NCBI GenBank assembly: GCA_022497145.1
Contig: MU385904.1
Coordinates: 124,001-188,000, forward strand
DNA: 64,000 bases
Direction: 5' to 3'
DNA from: Rostrohypoxylon terebratum
Lineage: Eukaryota; Ascomycota; Sordariomycetes; Xylariales; Hypoxylaceae
Shown here: positions 55,022 to 64,000 of the stretch, piece by piece
Numbering within the stretch: the first letter of the stretch is position 1
How the letters are laid out: each line of letters begins with the position of its first letter
Made by a program: the position numbers and the translations under genes
Notes under the pieces: generated by a model
What the model was told of the DNA's origin: nothing
Databases searched by the model: none
What the model saw: the letters and a program-made list of their open reading frames with translations, nothing else

Positions 55022-57778
55022 AGGAGGATATTTCTAGACTAGCAGTCGTTCGAAAAAGACACCTCATCTTTCTAGGGACCTATTTAATTGACTCTTCATT
55101 ACCGTGGACTTATTCTTGAATGATTGATGTTTTGCGGACATCGCATGTGGACCATGATGTGTTCCTAGTATTGTAAGCCGTTTTTTATAACGGGACTCGA
55201 TCTGTTCCGTTGGGGAATTCCAACCGAAACGTTAGTCCATTTAATATTACGGTAGGGTTTTCTGACGTATGTGGATATTATCAATTAGTATTGGAAACAC
55301 GCTTTGATTGGCTGCACAGATCACTCTCTCAGATTCTTCTCCGATCTTTTTTAGATCCTCGTTTTTGATTGGTACTAGAATAGACTGTCATCTTGACTAA
55401 TAGAACCCGCTTTTTAGAGTTATTCGAACGTTTTTATCCACATACTAATTTTCATTGGCTGATCTCCAATTTTCTGGGGAAAATTGTAAAATATTACATA
55501 ATAATGGCCTCTTTTTTAGATTTCCATATATTGTGCTTCGATCCACGTGACTACTATATTTCTATACTTAAGTACTTTGATGTTAAAATGTACACATTTT
55601 TTAGCCATTATGTACCTATCTACTAATTGGTTGATTTAACACTCGATGTGGATGCTGTCCTAGTAGTATTGTATGCTAGAATTTAAATGTGCGCTAGGTA
55701 AGTCAATTGCTGTCGTTTTTTTCTTGGGGGTTTCTAGAACAATAAATAAACTTGAAGCAGTTGCGAGGGAAAAGCTTGAACCAATTCCTAAAAAGGTAAA
55801 GAGCGCTTTTTGATAGGCTCGTTCCTGTACTAGCACGGGGTAGCGGGTAGGTACTCAGGACTGGGGTATAGCTGCTTACCGGATTAGGTGCTATCTAACC
55901 CAGTATATACTAGCGTTGGTACCTAGTATACACTAGGTATCTCTCACCTAGGTGTGGGGAATTTGATCACTACACCATACGTACCCCTACCTGTATACAT
56001 GTAGACCAAGAATCGAGGAAGGCATTGAAGATGGTTCGGTGGATTAAATATCGTAGACTGAAATCAATTGGCAACTGCTACTACCTACTAATTGGGTGAC
56101 AGGAAGCAACTGCAGATTAGATGTTCACTACCTAATAGGTACACACGCGAAAAAACGATACCGATTCCCTAGCTAGTGGCTTCCACTTCCACTTCCACTC
56201 CTACTTTTCTTCCTTCTCCTTCTCCTTCTTCTCCTTCCCCATCTTCCACTACTCATTCCCACTTTACTTCACTCAACTTCAATTTTTGACACGGGTCGAC
56301 CCCATCCTTCTCAGTTCTAAAGAATTCAATTTTGAATCAACACAACACCTTCTCATCTCTGCCCGTTCCAACAACACAGAGGGAAGGAAGTTCCGATACC
56401 TGAGGTAAGTAAGTTCCAAGTGGCTCAATATCACAAGGTGGTTTTCGAATACCCTTTTCAAATATCATCACTCCCATCCCAGATCTATCTCATCAGATGC
56501 TGTCCACAGAAGCCTCTACAATTATCTTGATTTCGATCATTCTCTCAGGTCACTGCACTATCCCTCTCTCGTTTGATGCGAAGGAACTTTTCATTACTGA
56601 ATTTCAACATATATGTGAATGAAGCCATGGAATATCTTGGTTCGTTCTTTATTCATGACTGATTTATCCTGCTATTCTTTCCTGGGCGTGATGCTGAGAG
56701 GGCCTAGGCATATCCCCCACCACCACTCCCAATTTATCTGGGCGAGTCTTCACTTATTACGAGATCTCCTAATACCCTTTCTACCCTAACCACTCTCCAC
56801 TCATACCTTCCTCCCTCAGTTCCAGTCAGTATGATTTCGAGTTCCTACCCTCCCCGGAGTATGATTTCATCATGGCACTATCCAATGATCGCAACGTTGA
56901 TCGTGTGGCATCTCTTTCTGGTTTTATTTGATGGAGTGAACTATAGGAGAACATAGATGAGATTGGCATTTACTAATCAGCCTTCCCACACAGACAACTG
57001 GAGTTCCTTCCATCGCAGACCTGAACGAAGTCCGAGTTCTCTCTGAGTTCAGATCTAAGTAACAATATTCAAGTCCTCTGCAGCGACTTCGAGTGACTAA
57101 CAATAGGGAAAGATCTGTAAAGTCTGGGTACCTGCTCGCGATATTTCACTCATGGTCGATATCGGCCTTCGTTAACCGAGTCATATCCCAAGACGTCTCA
57201 ACTCCTAAATCCTCACCTACACTTACCAACATTAAGGGTTCTAAAGAATAAAACGACCATCCCAAACCTTCGCACCTTCGATTCATCGACCTGTTAACCA
57301 AGCCATCTTTTCTAGAGTGCCTTAGAGCACGCATTTATGTTAAGCAAGGGTCAAATTAAGTCATCACTCCTTCACCAGCGTTCAGCTGGTCCTCCTTGGT
57401 ATGTATATCCTCACAAACAATCTTCCTTTCAGTTTATTCATGCTTCTTTACTGGGAAAGCCTTGACTACTTCTCTCTTTCGGTTCCTGGTTTCACACATC
57501 CTACCCTACTACCTAATACCCATCTTGTCGCGACTCTTGTTCCTTAGTATGATAAGCCATGATTGCCACAATGGCCGGTGGCAGAAACTGGGGGGGGATC
57601 AGGATACTTGTATCTCTGTCCCTGACAGCAACCTTCTGGCCTGCCGAGTTCTATGGTTTAGTAGACAATCTCTCACTAGACCTCAATTTTCTGTCCCATT
57701 TGCCTGGCTATTTTCCAGTCATATTCCATCTCAGTCTTGAAGATAGATTACTTAGCTAACAATTTCATTCTATAGAAG
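55022..57778. other. Long spacer including a probable 1.5-kb 5' leader of the next gene
   Basis: The first 0.9 kb is AT-rich without genes; CCTAGG/TAGGTA motifs cluster at 55840-55955. From about 56175 a CCACTT/CTTCTC pyrimidine tract resembles a transcription start region. Candidate leader introns: 56405..56548 (GTAAGT...CTCAG), and one ending at 57775 (GCTAAC branch, CTATAG) three bases before the next ATG, perhaps from GTATGT at 57399. Several short upstream ORFs lie between. Confidence 0.4.
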
Positions 57779-59784
57779 ATGGAAACTTTCCAGCAAGTAG
57801 ATCCTGCTTATGCGGCTACCGATGGTGATGAACCTCTTCGCCAGACAGCAGCGTTTGCACAAACAACCCCTTCAGTTCCGCAGACAGACCCTAACCAAAT
57901 TCCTCTCGTCTGCTATGCTTGCGAGAAACAGCAGCGATTCTCTGACCTTTCTCACCTCCTAACACACGTCAGCTCTAAAGCGCATTTACTGGAGCTCTAC
58001 AATCTGGAGATCTTGAGTCAGGTGGACGATGCAGCAGCTGCGCGCTGTCGCCAATATGATATTTGGTCAAAGACACACAACATTAAACAGCTCGTCCTGC
58101 AACGCATGGAAGCGAGAGGAGAGAAAGGAGCACAGCTAGGCCGACGAAGCCAGACACCACGAGATTCTCCAGCCAGCCGACCTGCTACGCGTCGTGGTGG
58201 ACGAGGAAGTCGTGGAGGCCGTGGTAGCCGTGGCCGTCGTGGTGATATTGTAAGTATTCGTGAAGTAATCAATCAAGAGTGTTCTAATATTTTGACTTAC
58301 AGAATTCTCGTGGTCGCAACCGTACCAGCGCACCAGATCTTTCGGTAGTCAAGTACGAAGACGACGGAAGCAGCTATTTTGGAGGCTATAATGCCGTAGA
58401 AAGCCCTGCCATTCCAACTTGGCCGAATCAGCTCAACTCATTCATGACCCACGAAGGTGACATGGACCTAATGTCCCAGGCCGAGTTCGAGAGCGTCGGA
58501 GATGAAAATGTCTCTGTAAAATGCATGTCATCAGAGGGAAGCCCATCAGAAATGATCCCAGACAATCTTGAGATGAATGATATCGACTCAGGCATTCTAT
58601 CCCTGAAGGGTATAGTCTTCCCTGGCATGGGTCTCTTTGACGCAGCCGAAGAGGAACAGCGTCGCAAGCGAAACCAACGCAAACCCCCTGCCGTTCTTCA
58701 GCAGCTTGAGATTAACTCGACCTTAGTCAACACGGAAGAGAATGTATTCGATATCAAACTACATCATCAGCGAACTCGCGACGTTTATGACGATCCGTCT
58801 TCTAACGAAGGTGAAGTAAGTGGAGAAAGGAAGGAGCTGGCTTGTTACAATGAACTGATCAGAGTATAGGACGACGATGAAGAGGATGAAGATGACGATG
58901 AGGAATTAGACATAAAACCTAAACGACGCGGTCCTCAAACACGTGCCTTAACAGCTGCGAAGAAGACTAGACACACCATGTCCCATGATAGTCGTAACAT
59001 GCGTGCTAATCTAGGACAAACACAGGGCTCACAGCTTAGATATGCGTCCTTCCAAGGTTCCGCCACTCCCCGAACTGTAAACGCTGGAGGAAGAGTGACC
59101 CGATCAGCCGTGAATCATGGTACAGTCCCACAGCTGCAGCGACAGGCACAGTCTCAGCTGCCACTTCATAGTCACGGATACCACAACATCGTTGGCACGT
59201 ACAATGGTGCTATGGGAATGGATACTATGCCAGGTTGGTATACATACCAACACGCCGCCGGAAACATGCCGGCTAACACAGCACAGATGCCGCCTCTAGC
59301 CCTTCCGGAAAACGAAGACGGCAGTGAGTCATGGCTTATGCCTTTCCCATATCCTCCATACATGGATAATGGGCTCACATATCCTAACAGTCATGATGCC
59401 TTACCAGGGCTTGCTTTGAGACCGGGAAACCCCAACCTTTCGTTCGCATCCTCCAATCCTAGCATAAAGCGATCACCAACATTCTCGCACTCCAATGGGA
59501 AGGAGAACGCAAATTTAGGATTGAAGCAATCAGCAGTCCATGGCTCCAACCCTTACTTGCAGACGAACACTTCTTCTGGCGAGAATTACAACCCTCTCTA
59601 TGTCCAACCTCGAGATGGACTAGGATTCAACATGTACTCATCATATGACGAAGGCGCAAAACCGGCAATGGCATCTAGTTTCCAGGCCATCAATAACCAG
59701 GGCGGGTTTGGCCCCCTACAGATGGCCTCACAACAGAATGCAGCCTATCCTTCGAACCAAGGAGGAAATGATTTCGACCTTTAG
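57779..59784 (+). CDS. C2H2-like zinc-finger protein, about 632 aa, function unknown
   Basis: Exons 57779..58249, 58303..58815 and 58870..59784; introns 53 and 54 nt, both GTAAGT with TTACAG/TATAG acceptors, both phase 0. A single finger (Cys45, Cys48, His63, His69) in VCYACEKQQRFSDLSHLLTH is followed by a helix-rich stretch to about 120. Then come an RGG-rich basic patch (RRGGRGSRGGRGSRGRRGD, about 138-156), an acidic run (DDDEEDEDDDEE) next to KPKRRGPQTR (likely nuclear signal) and a long Asn/Ser/Gly/Met-rich tail. A nuclear RNA- or DNA-binding role is suggested by finger plus RGG, not proved. The long spliced leader with upstream ORFs is reminiscent of developmental regulators. No named family recognised. 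Confidence 0.82.
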
Positions 59785-60465
59785 AGATCCAGAACCGGAA
59801 CAACAGCAACTACATTACTTAGGAACCACGCCTAAGCAGGTTTGAGGTTCATTTCATCGCGATTTGATCGACCTTCATCATGGGAACAATAAGATCCCTA
59901 TTTCATATCGTTACGTTCTGAGATTATGGGCTGATTAAGGTCCCCTTGACCGGCGCTAACAACATGCCATGGTTGGACGTCTTATTGACATGCAGTTTCT
60001 TTTCCCTCTACATCATCGTTCCGGACATTCTGTGCCTCTCGACTGGCCGAGACCAAAAATCCGTTTGGTGCTATTCAACGGAAGAAATCTTGCGGTCTCG
60101 GTCTCTTCAACCAACATGGAATTCGATCGAATCCATGAATTTATTATTCATCAGCTCACACTTTTTATGCTGCTGAAAATCGGGTTTCATTGACCTATCG
60201 AAGTGTGTTTTCTGAACAGGCACTGCGTGGGTCATTTCACTAGGAGGATGCGGTACAAAGACAACATTCGGCGACTTCTGAGGTCATCAATGGGTCGGGC
60301 GTTATCGCATCTTAGCTATTCTAATGGGTTGATTTCTAAGGGGCATGTAAATTAATTAGTCCGTCAAAATTAGTTAGGCTCGTGCTGAGTTGCACTACAT
60401 CAATTGCATCGAGTTCTTTCATTAAATGATTGTGTTTATTAAACGTAATTAGAGCCCAACAGCGT
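59785..60465. other. Convergent spacer, nothing recognised
   Basis: About 680 bp between the zinc-finger gene and MSH3 3' ends. Short frames only. Confidence 0.4.
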
Positions 60466-63400
60466 CTACAATTGCTCGATGCTCGATGTGAGATGGTCCA
60501 GCTGATCTGGGCCATTTTCTAACACGTCAGCTAGGAGTCTGGCTGTGCCGTTCAGCCTGCGCATCTTGATCGTCTCCTCGAGTTCCCTAGACTTCTTCCC
60601 CGCGACCTCCAACACCTTCTGCGGAATGCGCGCCAGCTTCGCCACATTCAGACCGTAGGACCTGTGCGCGACGCCCTCGCCGACCTCGTAGAGGAAGGTG
60701 ATCTCGTCGTCGTCGTCCTTGCCGGCGCCGTCGCGCTTGGTCGCCTCGAAGCGCATGTGCACGTTGGTGCAGCGGCCGGCGAGGCCGTCGGCGACGCGGG
60801 ACAGGTTCTGGTAGTGTGTGATGAACAAGGTGAGGCACCTAGTCTCTTCGACGACGTGCTGGAGGACGGCGTGTGCGATGGCGGCGCCGTCGTGGGTGCT
60901 GGTGCCGCGGCCGAGCTCGTCGAGGAGGACGAGGGAGCGGGGGGTGGCGGAGCGGAGGATGCGGGCGGTCTCGGTGACCTCGACCATGAAGGTGGACTCG
61001 CCGGCGAAGAGGTTGTCGCGCGCGCCCATGCGCGTGTAGATGGCGTCGGCGAGGGTTAGGGATAGGGAGTCGGCGGGGACGAAGGAGCCGATTTGCGCGA
61101 GGAGGACGAGCAGGGCGACGGCGCGGACGAAGGAGGATTTGCCGCCCATGTTGGGACCGGTTATTAGGTGCGCGAGGGGCGTGGGGGAGGTTAGGGTCGT
61201 GCTGAAGGGGATGTAGGATGTGGCGAGGGTTTGCTCGGCGATGGGGTGGCGGCCGCCTTTTATGGAGATCGTGGGGGGTGTGGTGGTGGGGAGGAAGGTC
61301 GGCTTGGAGTACCCCGGTAACGAGGCGACTTTGGATAGGGAGAGCAGGCAGTCTATGGTTGCGAGGGACGAGACGGCGTCGCGGAGGGGTTGGTAGTCTG
61401 CGGCGATGCTGGAGAGGAGGGAGGAGAAGGCTGCGTCGCAGGCGGCGGAGAGGGCTTCCTTGTGTTGGTCGCGCTCGGATATCAGACGCACGACTTCGGG
61501 GGTGTGGAATCGCGAGAGCTTCTTGGTGCCGCTGATCTTGATCCACGAGGCGGGAACGCGCTTGAGGTCGGCGTTGGGGACCTCGACGAGGTACTCGATG
61601 CCAGCGACGGTGACATAGGACACTGGTTCCTTCTTTCCAAGCGTCTTAGCTACTGTCTTGCGATGAGCGTCGAGCTCTTGCTCTACTGATGCGATGCCTA
61701 GCTTCTGGTCGCTGATATCATCTGTTTCTTCACTCTCTCGAAAAAATGAGTATTTATCATCCTTCCGCGCGGCTTCTGCGTTGATGCGATCGAGGTACGA
61801 TAGAACGGTCGGCAGAATCAGTGGTAGTGAGCAAATTGCCGTGCTGATCGCTTCCGCCTTGAAACCCGTGTCTTCGGCCGACTTCACTCGCGCAAATTCC
61901 ATCGCTATCCTCTGCAGCGTCTGAAGAACTGATAAAAGCTCGGGACGTGTACATTTCCCATAGTATATACGGATCAAACTCCTCTCAAGGTCTGTCTTGG
62001 TGCTCTTCAACAGGCGTTCCAATTGATCGACTTTGGCAGTCGAAGCATTCTCTACGAGCTCCTCGACAGCGGCTACTCGCTCTTCAAGACGTTCTTTGTC
62101 TAGGAGGGGTCTACCGATCCATTTACGCAGAAGTCTTTGCCCAAAACGAGTCACCGTCTTGTCGAGTGCCCAAAAGAGACTACCCTTCTCCGAGTGGTCA
62201 GTCGAATTCCGATATACCTCGAGACTCTCCAATGTGGTGCCGTTTATTAGCATGTGCTGGCGAGCACTGAAGGATTGGAAGTATTTGGTTAGGTCGAATA
62301 TGTGCTCTAGGCCGTACTCTGTTAGATGTTTGATCATTGAGGATAGGCAGATAGTGACAGCCTCTGGCAACTTGAGAACTTTGTCCAGAAGTGCGCTCGC
62401 TTGGTCATTGTTTTCCTCAGAAGCTTCCTTGAGCTTGGCGGAGTAGAATTCGGCGACATGAGAGTACGATTCGGCGGCGATGGTCTTGGACTTTGAAATC
62501 CTTTCAACTCTGCTTCTATCGCCAAAAACATTGGTTGCACTCCCGGATAGGTGTTGCAAGAGCTTGTCTGTGGCTTTGGAAAGCTCACCCACGATGAGAA
62601 ATTCGCATGGCGAGATGTGTAGCAACCTGGTTTCAATTTCACTGCGCATGAAGCCATCTTCGAAGTTATCATAGATGATGTCACCTGTTGCGGGTTGGAC
62701 TGCGATTATGCCAACATCGACTTTCTCGTCGGTGCCCCAGCCCTTAGCTTTCGTTTCCGTGAGACAGAGTAGGTATCCACCTGCCGGTGCCCCCGAGCTA
62801 CCTTGATCTAATTCACCAATTTCGTCAACATAGGTGCCCTTAGTGTAGACATTCGTAAGCTTTCTTGTGAAAGGGGCGTTGCGGTTATCTCCGACTTTCT
62901 TCAACGCTGCCGTCTCGACCTGACGGACGACACCGACTTTGTGACCAGCCGCTACCAAACGTTTGGCGTGGACCGGTAGTCGATGTACGGGAATACTGGC
63001 AGATGCAAACCTGTCGAGATGTGCTTCGGAGGGATGCTCGTCATAGCGAAACTTCCCGGGTATGCATACTATACTGAGCTCCTTGGCGGCAACACGAGCA
63101 TCTTCACCGAAGAACTTGAATTTGTATCCGACCTCGACGATTAGTATGGTGTCCATATGCTTCCTCTTAATATCGAGATACTGGATCTCCATTGGTGTGA
63201 GTTTGCCTGTCTTGGAACCCTTTTTCTTCCCCTTTGTAGGTGGTGGAGGTGGCTCTTCTTCCTCGACATCCTCGCCATCCTCGTCCATAGCCTGGGTATC
63301 GTCTTCGCCTTTGCCACTTCGATTCCGACCATATGCCAAACTATCCGGTCGTCCTAGTTTTGCCACAAATTTGCGGTGCAGCTCTTCCTTTTTTCGCTTT

Positions 63401-63771
63401 TCCGCAGTAGTAAGTTCTTCGTCGTCTTCCGGAGCATCATCGTTGGAGCTCGATTTATTATAAAGATAGCGTTCCGTACGAGCGCCCGGTCGACTAAGAG
63501 CTAGGGTTGGAGATTTAGGGGTTGGTTCTTCCTCATCATTGTCTTTATTCTCTACTTCCTTCCCCTTTGGTTTCTTCCTCAACGGAATATCGTTTCCGTT
63601 ATCGGTATCTTCTTGTAGCGGTCGTTTACGAGCGCTCTCAGGGGTCTTGCTGGGAACATCAGCATCGTCGCTTTGAGGCTTTCGGAGTGATGCGGATAGG
63701 CCGTTAACGGTCTTTGGAGTGAAGAAGTTGGTGAGAGATTGTTGCTTCTTCTCTTTCGGTTGACCCGGCAT
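60466..63771 (-). CDS. MSH3: DNA mismatch repair protein Msh3, 1101 aa
   Basis: MutS homologue that pairs with Msh2 as MutS-beta and recognises insertion-deletion loops. Intronless. The N-terminus has a PCNA-binding box QQSLTNFF (residues about 10-17), then a disordered charged region. The mismatch-binding domain begins with LTPMEIQYLDIKRKH, VGYKFKFFGEDARVAAKEL and VCIPGKFRYDEHPSEAHLDR, sequence typical of Msh3 and not Msh6. The lever/clamp region follows. The C-terminal ATPase has Walker A GPNMGGKSS (about 872-880), Walker B LVLLDELGRGTSTHDG (about 945-960) and the ITHYQNLSRVADG segment. Length is normal. The part below about 61600 is markedly GC-rich, the rest is not. The right end of the window is promoter flank. 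Confidence 0.96.
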   Translation of the reverse strand: MPGQPKEKKQQSLTNFFTPKTVNGLSASLRKPQSDDADVPSKTPESARKRPLQEDTDNGNDIPLRKKPKGKEVENKDNDEEEPTPKSPTLALSRPGARTERYLYNKSSSNDDAPEDDEELTTAEKRKKEELHRKFVAKLGRPDSLAYGRNRSGKGEDDTQAMDEDGEDVEEEEPPPPPTKGKKKGSKTGKLTPMEIQYLDIKRKHMDTILIVEVGYKFKFFGEDARVAAKELSIVCIPGKFRYDEHPSEAHLDRFASASIPVHRLPVHAKRLVAAGHKVGVVRQVETAALKKVGDNRNAPFTRKLTNVYTKGTYVDEIGELDQGSSGAPAGGYLLCLTETKAKGWGTDEKVDVGIIAVQPATGDIIYDNFEDGFMRSEIETRLLHISPCEFLIVGELSKATDKLLQHLSGSATNVFGDRSRVERISKSKTIAAESYSHVAEFYSAKLKEASEENNDQASALLDKVLKLPEAVTICLSSMIKHLTEYGLEHIFDLTKYFQSFSARQHMLINGTTLESLEVYRNSTDHSEKGSLFWALDKTVTRFGQRLLRKWIGRPLLDKERLEERVAAVEELVENASTAKVDQLERLLKSTKTDLERSLIRIYYGKCTRPELLSVLQTLQRIAMEFARVKSAEDTGFKAEAISTAICSLPLILPTVLSYLDRINAEAARKDDKYSFFRESEETDDISDQKLGIASVEQELDAHRKTVAKTLGKKEPVSYVTVAGIEYLVEVPNADLKRVPASWIKISGTKKLSRFHTPEVVRLISERDQHKEALSAACDAAFSSLLSSIAADYQPLRDAVSSLATIDCLLSLSKVASLPGYSKPTFLPTTTPPTISIKGGRHPIAEQTLATSYIPFSTTLTSPTPLAHLITGPNMGGKSSFVRAVALLVLLAQIGSFVPADSLSLTLADAIYTRMGARDNLFAGESTFMVEVTETARILRSATPRSLVLLDELGRGTSTHDGAAIAHAVLQHVVEETRCLTLFITHYQNLSRVADGLAGRCTNVHMRFEATKRDGAGKDDDDEITFLYEVGEGVAHRSYGLNVAKLARIPQKVLEVAGKKSRELEETIKMRRLNGTARLLADVLENGPDQLDHLTSSIEQL

Positions 63772-64000
63772 CTTGGGTATAGCGACGATTACGCAGTTTT
63801 CAAACTATAAAGTGAGACCCAGCCCCGTTGATGTGTTTTAGGGATAGGATATTTGGGATCATTCATGGACGTGCTTAAAGCTGAAGTTGAAGTTGAACGC
63901 GTCTGAAATTAGCGGACGCGTTAAGTGCTCCAGGTGCCCTCAGCACAGACCAGTCTAGAGATTTTAGGGGGATGTTACCACCCGTGGACCCCTGTCTGCG
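63772..64000. other. MSH3 upstream flank, cut by window edge
   Basis: 229 bp upstream of the MSH3 ATG. GAAGTTGAAGTTGAA triplet repeats near 63882-63896. Nothing else seen. Confidence 0.3.

Noticed and set aside
60839..61546. 235-codon Arg/Pro/His-rich frame on the minus strand, and plus-strand frames at 60664-61059 and 61218-61535
   Set aside because: They overlap the MSH3 ATPase domain, whose frame is conserved; they are products of the high GC content there.
1..64000. CRISPR arrays, operons, Shine-Dalgarno sites, 5S rRNA and U6 snRNA
   Set aside because: Looked for by eye on both strands; none seen. The introns and snRNA show that the DNA is eukaryotic nuclear.

Overview
The window is nuclear DNA of a filamentous ascomycete (Pezizomycotina, most likely a Sordariomycete; the order is inference). 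Evidence: short spliceosomal introns of about 50-110 nt with GT-AG ends and CTAAC-type branch sites, typical fungal families (Zn2Cys6 regulators, UstYa/DUF3328, DUF1996, EutQ-like cupin, DOMON-cytochrome b561), a fungal U2 snRNA and a nuclear tRNA-Glu. About 20 protein genes, one tRNA, one snRNA and one small transposable element are supported. Gene models were built by hand from splice signals, so exon ends are inferences unless stated.

Layout. 1-4.2 kb: housekeeping pair TEL2 (cut by the left edge) and UBA3, divergent. 4.7-5.6 kb: an unrecognised two-exon gene. 7-28.6 kb: an accessory-looking island with wide AT-rich spacers. It holds a secreted cysteine protein, an FAD monooxygenase, tRNA-Glu(CTC), an isoprenylcysteine-methyltransferase-like membrane protein, a possible spliced non-coding transcript, a UstYa-type oxidase, two Zn2Cys6 regulators and a 14-TM-type MFS exporter. 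No PKS, NRPS, terpene synthase or recognisable RiPP precursor is visible, so a metabolite cluster is only a hypothesis. 28.9-42.5 kb: conserved core genes (F-box protein, transglutaminase-like cytokinesis protein, mitoribosomal mS29, RRS1, polyglutamine RhoGAP). mS29 and RRS1 share a promoter carrying a telomere-repeat-like box next to RRS1. 45-47.6 kb: U2 snRNA, divergent from Rab geranylgeranyltransferase beta, then a small cupin. 49-55 kb: second accessory stretch with a DOMON-b561 protein, a 480-bp MITE with perfect 25-bp inverted ends and an 8-bp target duplication, a small cysteine-rich secreted protein and a DUF1996 secreted protein. 57.8-63.8 kb: a zinc-finger protein with a long 5' leader, then intronless MSH3.

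Points of most interest: a 3-nt microexon that restores the zinc cluster of the 27-kb regulator; the MITE; a tandem 3' splice site in the 17-20 kb regulator where the upstream AG would add an immediate stop; the spliced ORF-poor transcript near 14.6-15.2 kb; and abrupt GC-rich 3' halves in MSH3 and mS29.
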